From a virus, in the IMG/VR virus record IMGVR_UViG_3300014819_000001, positions 45,474 through 109,473 of that record: a DNA stretch of 64,000 bases; one strand, 5' to 3'. A model generated the notes under the pieces. It was given only the letters and a program-made list of their open reading frames with translations. It was not told where the DNA came from and did no database searches. The position numbers and the translations under genes are program-made. How positions within the stretch are numbered: the stretch's first letter is position 1; the number at the start of each line of letters is the position of its first letter. Positions 60,892 to 64,000 of this stretch are shown here, piece by piece.

Positions 60892-63800
60892 ATGGCAGAT
60901 GAAAAGGGTATGTTAGGTAGTGCTGTAGATAGTGTTAGAAAGTTTGGTCAAACTGTTGAAAAGGCTAAAACACCTATTGAGAGGATGAATCAAACCTTTG
61001 AGCAGCTCAGTGTCACGGGTAATACCTTTGGCAATGATATGATCAAGATGCAGATGGCAGCTACCAATGCTCGCATGCCTATTGAAAAGTTTGCTGAATT
61101 ACTACAAAGTAATAATGATATCATGGGCACCTTGGGCGGTAGTGTTAGCAAAGGTACTCAAGTATTCTCAGATCTAGCCAAGGTATATCATAGTAGTGGT
61201 CTCACAGAAAACCTACGTCAAATGGGTTTTACTACTGGTGAACTTAATGAAGTTTTAGCTCTTACTGTAGGATTTCAAAAAAGTACATTTGAAAATACCA
61301 AAGAAGGTCAGGCTAAGGCAGCGGCCAGTGCTGCTCAATTTGCATTAGAATTAGATCAGTTAACACAATTAACAGGTGTAAGTCGTAAGGAACAAGAAGA
61401 CAACCTCAAAAAAGCTCAAGCTGATATGAAGTTAGAGGCCAAGTTTAGACTAATTGGTCTGGAACAAGGTGAAGAAGCAGAGAAAAGAGCAAGAGATCAA
61501 TTTAAAAATAACTATGCTCAAATGGCTGCTAAGGGCATGGGAGACCTATATAAGGAGTATTTTGCCACTGGTACAGCCATGAGTAAAAGTGCTCAGACAC
61601 AGATGGGCATGTATGGTCAGGCAGGTATGAATGCTGCTAAAAGTGCTACAGAGCTCAGTCGAGGTAATACAGAACTAGCAAAAGTTTATACAGAGCGTGC
61701 TAGTATTGAAGCTATGAAGTTGCAAAAGGATAAAGCATTTTTACAAACATCAATCTATGCAGGCGGCGAAGCAGGTGAAGCCAGTAGAAATTTGATGAAG
61801 GCTAATGACACTGCCTATCATGGTATGCAAAATGTTGCCAAAGGTAGCGGAGATGTTGAAGCTGCTATGAAAAAACAAGTAGCAGCCATACAAGAAGAAC
61901 AAAAGGCACGTTCAGGTATTACTCAAAGTATAAGAACTTTAGGCATTGTTATAGATGATTTAAATGCTGCTGCATCTACTAGAACTTTAGGAGAACTGAA
62001 TAGAAAAGGCGGTGACATTGACAAAGCAGGTAGAAGATTAAGTGAATCAATGCTCATGACCAAGGCAGGGGATAACCCTGAAGACATTGCTAGAAGGTAT
62101 AATCAGGCTAGAATACAGCAGGAGAAGGATGCAGAAAAGGGCAAATTCAGTCCAGCTACTAGACAAGATCGACTGGAAGGTACAGTAGGAATGTTTACTG
62201 ATATAGGTACAGGCCTAGCACAAGGAACTGCCAAAGCAGTCACTACTGCCTATGATAAGGGCATTATACCCGCTATACAAGGAGCACTACAAGATGCAAA
62301 AGTGGGTATAATGAATGTAGGTACTCTAAAGGTTACCAAAGAAGAAACTGGTCGTGCTGGCGGTACTTTAGGTGAAACTGGTAGAGCCATAGAAACAAAA
62401 GATGTAATGGCCTTATTACACAAAGGTGAAATGGTACTGACACCTGAGCAACAGAAAAATCTAATACAAAATGTAAGGACAGAAGCTATAGGTGATGTGT
62501 TGAACAGAGTGGTAGCTGCACAAGGATCTAGAACTAGTGATGCTACAAAGCTTCCAGGAATTGATCTACAAAAAATTGCTAAAGATATTGCAACAACCAC
62601 TAGCAAAGTTGAAATCATTAATTGGCCTAAAAACTTTGGACAAGTACAAGTTGCAACTGAAAAGAAAGCTGAAGACAAAAAAGCTGAAGACAAAAAAGCT
62701 GAAGACAAAAAAGCTGAAGATAAGAAATCTGAAACTCCAAAAATTTCAGAAGCAGAAGCTAGGAAAATGTGGGAGGAAAAACAAAGAGATCTCAATAATC
62801 AAATTCCTACCCAAGCTAGTGTACGTGCTGTAGATAATGCTATAGAAAATAAAAAGAGTAATACGAAGGTCACTATAGATGGTAAAGATGTTGATCCAAA
62901 TAGTCCAGAAGGTCAAGCAGTAATTAAGAAACTAGAGAATGAAGAGAAAAAGTTAAGAGAGTTATTCAACGGAAAGTTTGATACACAAAAAGCCATGGAT
63001 ATGGTTAAGGATCTACAGGGTACAATGCCAGTACCTAAGATAGAAGAATCCACAGGAATGAAACTAAAAAATGCCGAGACTATGATCACTGAAACACAGA
63101 ATGTAACTGGTGGCGGGGATAATATAGTTCGTCGTAATGCCGAAGAAGCAGAGCAGGAGAAGAAACGAGAAGAACTCTATCAACGCCAAATGGAGAGACA
63201 GGCAAAAATAAACGATTTAGCCAAGGCCAAAGAAGCTGCCACTGAACGAGGAGATCAAGCAAGCGCAGCTATGGACACTATGATGGCTAAAGGGCAGAGA
63301 GAAGGCAAGAGCAAAGAAGAAATTGAAGGCAGTGAAGCATTTAAAAAAGCCAATCAAGAAATGAAACAGGCTTATAGGGAAGCTGAAAATATCAGTAAAG
63401 ATATGGGCAAGCTAATAGTGGCGCCATTAACTGATGCTAAGGTAGAAGTTAAGTCTAATAGTGAAAAAATCAAAGAGGATATGAAGGAAGCACTGCCAGT
63501 TCAAGGTATAAGAGACAAGACTGAAGAAATGAACAAATTGGCAGAGAGAAGAACAGAAATTGAAGAAAGACTATTAGAGCGTCAAGGTGAAGTAGACGGA
63601 CTAAAAGCTCTAGCTAATGAAAGAGCACTGACAGAAGAAGAGCAGGCACAGTTGAAGTTGGCGGAAAACGGTGTAATAAGAGCTCAGAATAATCTTAAAT
63701 CTAATCTAGAACAACAAAAAGAATTAGATGAAGCACTTGGGATAGCTAAAAAAGAATCTGATAATAAAATTTTAGAACAAACAGAAAAAGCTAATGAGGC

Positions 63801-64000
63801 ACAAATAGAAAGTGTAGGTGGAATGACTGATGCTGCTGTGGCTGCACAATCAGCATTTATGCAAGAAATTAATGAAATGTTTGACATGCCATCACAAGTT
63901 ATATCTGACGCACAAGATTCTATGATGAAAGAGCTCAATGAAATGTTTGACATGCCATCACAAGTTATATCTGATGCACAAGATTCTATGATGCAAGAAA
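60892..64000 (+). CDS. Tape-measure-like tail protein, partial at the window end
   Basis: Open from ATG 60892 to the end of the window (at least 1,036 codons, no stop). Largely alpha-helical: Ala/Gln/Glu/Lys-rich with few Cys or Trp. LHKGEMVLTPEQQ near residue 510 is the type of motif seen in tape-measure proteins. Internal repeats: four copies of a KKAED-type unit (62668-62727) and a 22-residue repeat (63862 onward, EMFDMPSQVISDAQDSMM), typical of length-setting helices. It lies divergent from gp26. The T4 counterpart would be gp29, but direct similarity is not evident. Weak Shine-Dalgarno before the ATG; late box 42 nt upstream. Confidence 0.7.
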   Translation, partial: MADEKGMLGSAVDSVRKFGQTVEKAKTPIERMNQTFEQLSVTGNTFGNDMIKMQMAATNARMPIEKFAELLQSNNDIMGTLGGSVSKGTQVFSDLAKVYHSSGLTENLRQMGFTTGELNEVLALTVGFQKSTFENTKEGQAKAAASAAQFALELDQLTQLTGVSRKEQEDNLKKAQADMKLEAKFRLIGLEQGEEAEKRARDQFKNNYAQMAAKGMGDLYKEYFATGTAMSKSAQTQMGMYGQAGMNAAKSATELSRGNTELAKVYTERASIEAMKLQKDKAFLQTSIYAGGEAGEASRNLMKANDTAYHGMQNVAKGSGDVEAAMKKQVAAIQEEQKARSGITQSIRTLGIVIDDLNAAASTRTLGELNRKGGDIDKAGRRLSESMLMTKAGDNPEDIARRYNQARIQQEKDAEKGKFSPATRQDRLEGTVGMFTDIGTGLAQGTAKAVTTAYDKGIIPAIQGALQDAKVGIMNVGTLKVTKEETGRAGGTLGETGRAIETKDVMALLHKGEMVLTPEQQKNLIQNVRTEAIGDVLNRVVAAQGSRTSDATKLPGIDLQKIAKDIATTTSKVEIINWPKNFGQVQVATEKKAEDKKAEDKKAEDKKAEDKKSETPKISEAEARKMWEEKQRDLNNQIPTQASVRAVDNAIENKKSNTKVTIDGKDVDPNSPEGQAVIKKLENEEKKLRELFNGKFDTQKAMDMVKDLQGTMPVPKIEESTGMKLKNAETMITETQNVTGGGDNIVRRNAEEAEQEKKREELYQRQMERQAKINDLAKAKEAATERGDQASAAMDTMMAKGQREGKSKEEIEGSEAFKKANQEMKQAYREAENISKDMGKLIVAPLTDAKVEVKSNSEKIKEDMKEALPVQGIRDKTEEMNKLAERRTEIEERLLERQGEVDGLKALANERALTEEEQAQLKLAENGVIRAQNNLKSNLEQQKELDEALGIAKKESDNKILEQTEKANEAQIESVGGMTDAAVAAQSAFMQEINEMFDMPSQVISDAQDSMMKELNEMFDMPSQVISDAQDSMMQE
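62668..62727 (+). repeat. 15-bp tandem coding repeat (AEDKK)
   Basis: Four consecutive copies of GCTGAAGACAAAAAA, the last diverged, encoding Ala-Glu-Asp-Lys-Lys: a charged helical or flexible linker within the tape-measure-like protein. Nearly identical DNA copies suggest recent expansion by slippage. Confidence 0.9.
63862..64000 (+). repeat. 66-bp tandem coding repeat, running off the window
   Basis: Copies at 63862-63927 and 63928-63993 are nearly identical (22 residues, ending SDAQDSMM), and a third begins at 63994. It codes for repeated helix in the tape-measure-like protein. Copy number beyond the window is unknown. Confidence 0.9.

Noticed and set aside
62250-62795. 181-residue minus-strand ORF with LSSAF repeats
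   Set aside because: It is the antisense of the charged repeat in the tape-measure-like gene.
1-64000. tRNA genes, insertion sequences, integrase, diversity-generating retroelement
   Set aside because: No cloverleaf with a T-arm, no transposase or recombinase, and no reverse transcriptase were seen in any frame read.

Overview
The window is part of the genome of a T4-like myovirus with a low-GC, AT-rich sequence. The T4 core set is recognisable: replicative helicase gp41, primase gp61, UvsW, late sigma factor gp55, recombination nuclease gp47/gp46, and baseplate/tail proteins gp48, gp53, gp5, gp25, gp6 and gp26. Many other proteins are of the kind conserved in marine T4-like phages (cyanophages, pelagiphages). 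No photosynthesis gene is present, so the host cannot be fixed; a marine or freshwater Gram-negative bacterium is the best inference. Gene starts are repeatedly preceded by NATAAATA, the form the T4 late promoter TATAAATA takes in marine relatives.

Layout. 1-2,330: a small coiled-coil protein, a class III nucleotide cyclase with Sel1-like repeats, and three small membrane proteins. 2,367-7,141 (minus): helicase, NodU/CmcH-type carbamoyltransferase, a 41-residue microprotein, primase and a probable structural protein. 7,164-12,790: a tightly overlapping minus-strand operon of conserved small genes, including a stand-alone DNA polymerase III alpha-like fragment, ending in uvsW and read from a near-consensus sigma70 promoter. 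12,817-18,435: a glycan cassette (KdsA, two KpsC/KpsS-like proteins, three glycosyltransferases, a nucleotidyltransferase-cupin fusion). 18,449-28,927: tail-fibre and virion-surface genes: three paralogous fibres, a 202-residue structural protein, a subtilisin-like protease and a collagen-like fibre. 28,930-53,084: baseplate operon with a giant 4,915-residue protein, gp6, gp25, gp5, a hub-like protein, gp53 and gp48. 53,162-58,408 (plus): gp55, gp47, gp46, a small basic protein, a putative glycosyltransferase and a GIY-YIG-type protein. 58,409-58,760: a GC-richer, gene-free segment full of hairpins, probably a structured RNA. 58,851-64,000: a structural protein, gp26 with a -1-frame extension lacking a usual start codon, and a tape-measure-like gene that runs off the window.

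How it fits together. A sigma70-type promoter (TTGACT, 17 bp, TATAAT) drives gp55; gp55 would then direct host polymerase to the NATAAATA promoters, one of which sits back-to-back with it and serves the baseplate operon. Several late promoters lie only 4-8 nt before ATG codons without a Shine-Dalgarno sequence, suggesting leaderless late mRNAs, including that of the cyclase. The glycan cassette, protease, collagen fibre and glycan-binding-like modules of the giant baseplate protein all point to heavy investment in the host surface. The strongest candidates for undescribed biology are the phage cyclase with unusual base-recognition residues, the structured RNA, the probable -1 frameshift after gp26, the giant baseplate protein and the Kdo/capsule-type cassette.
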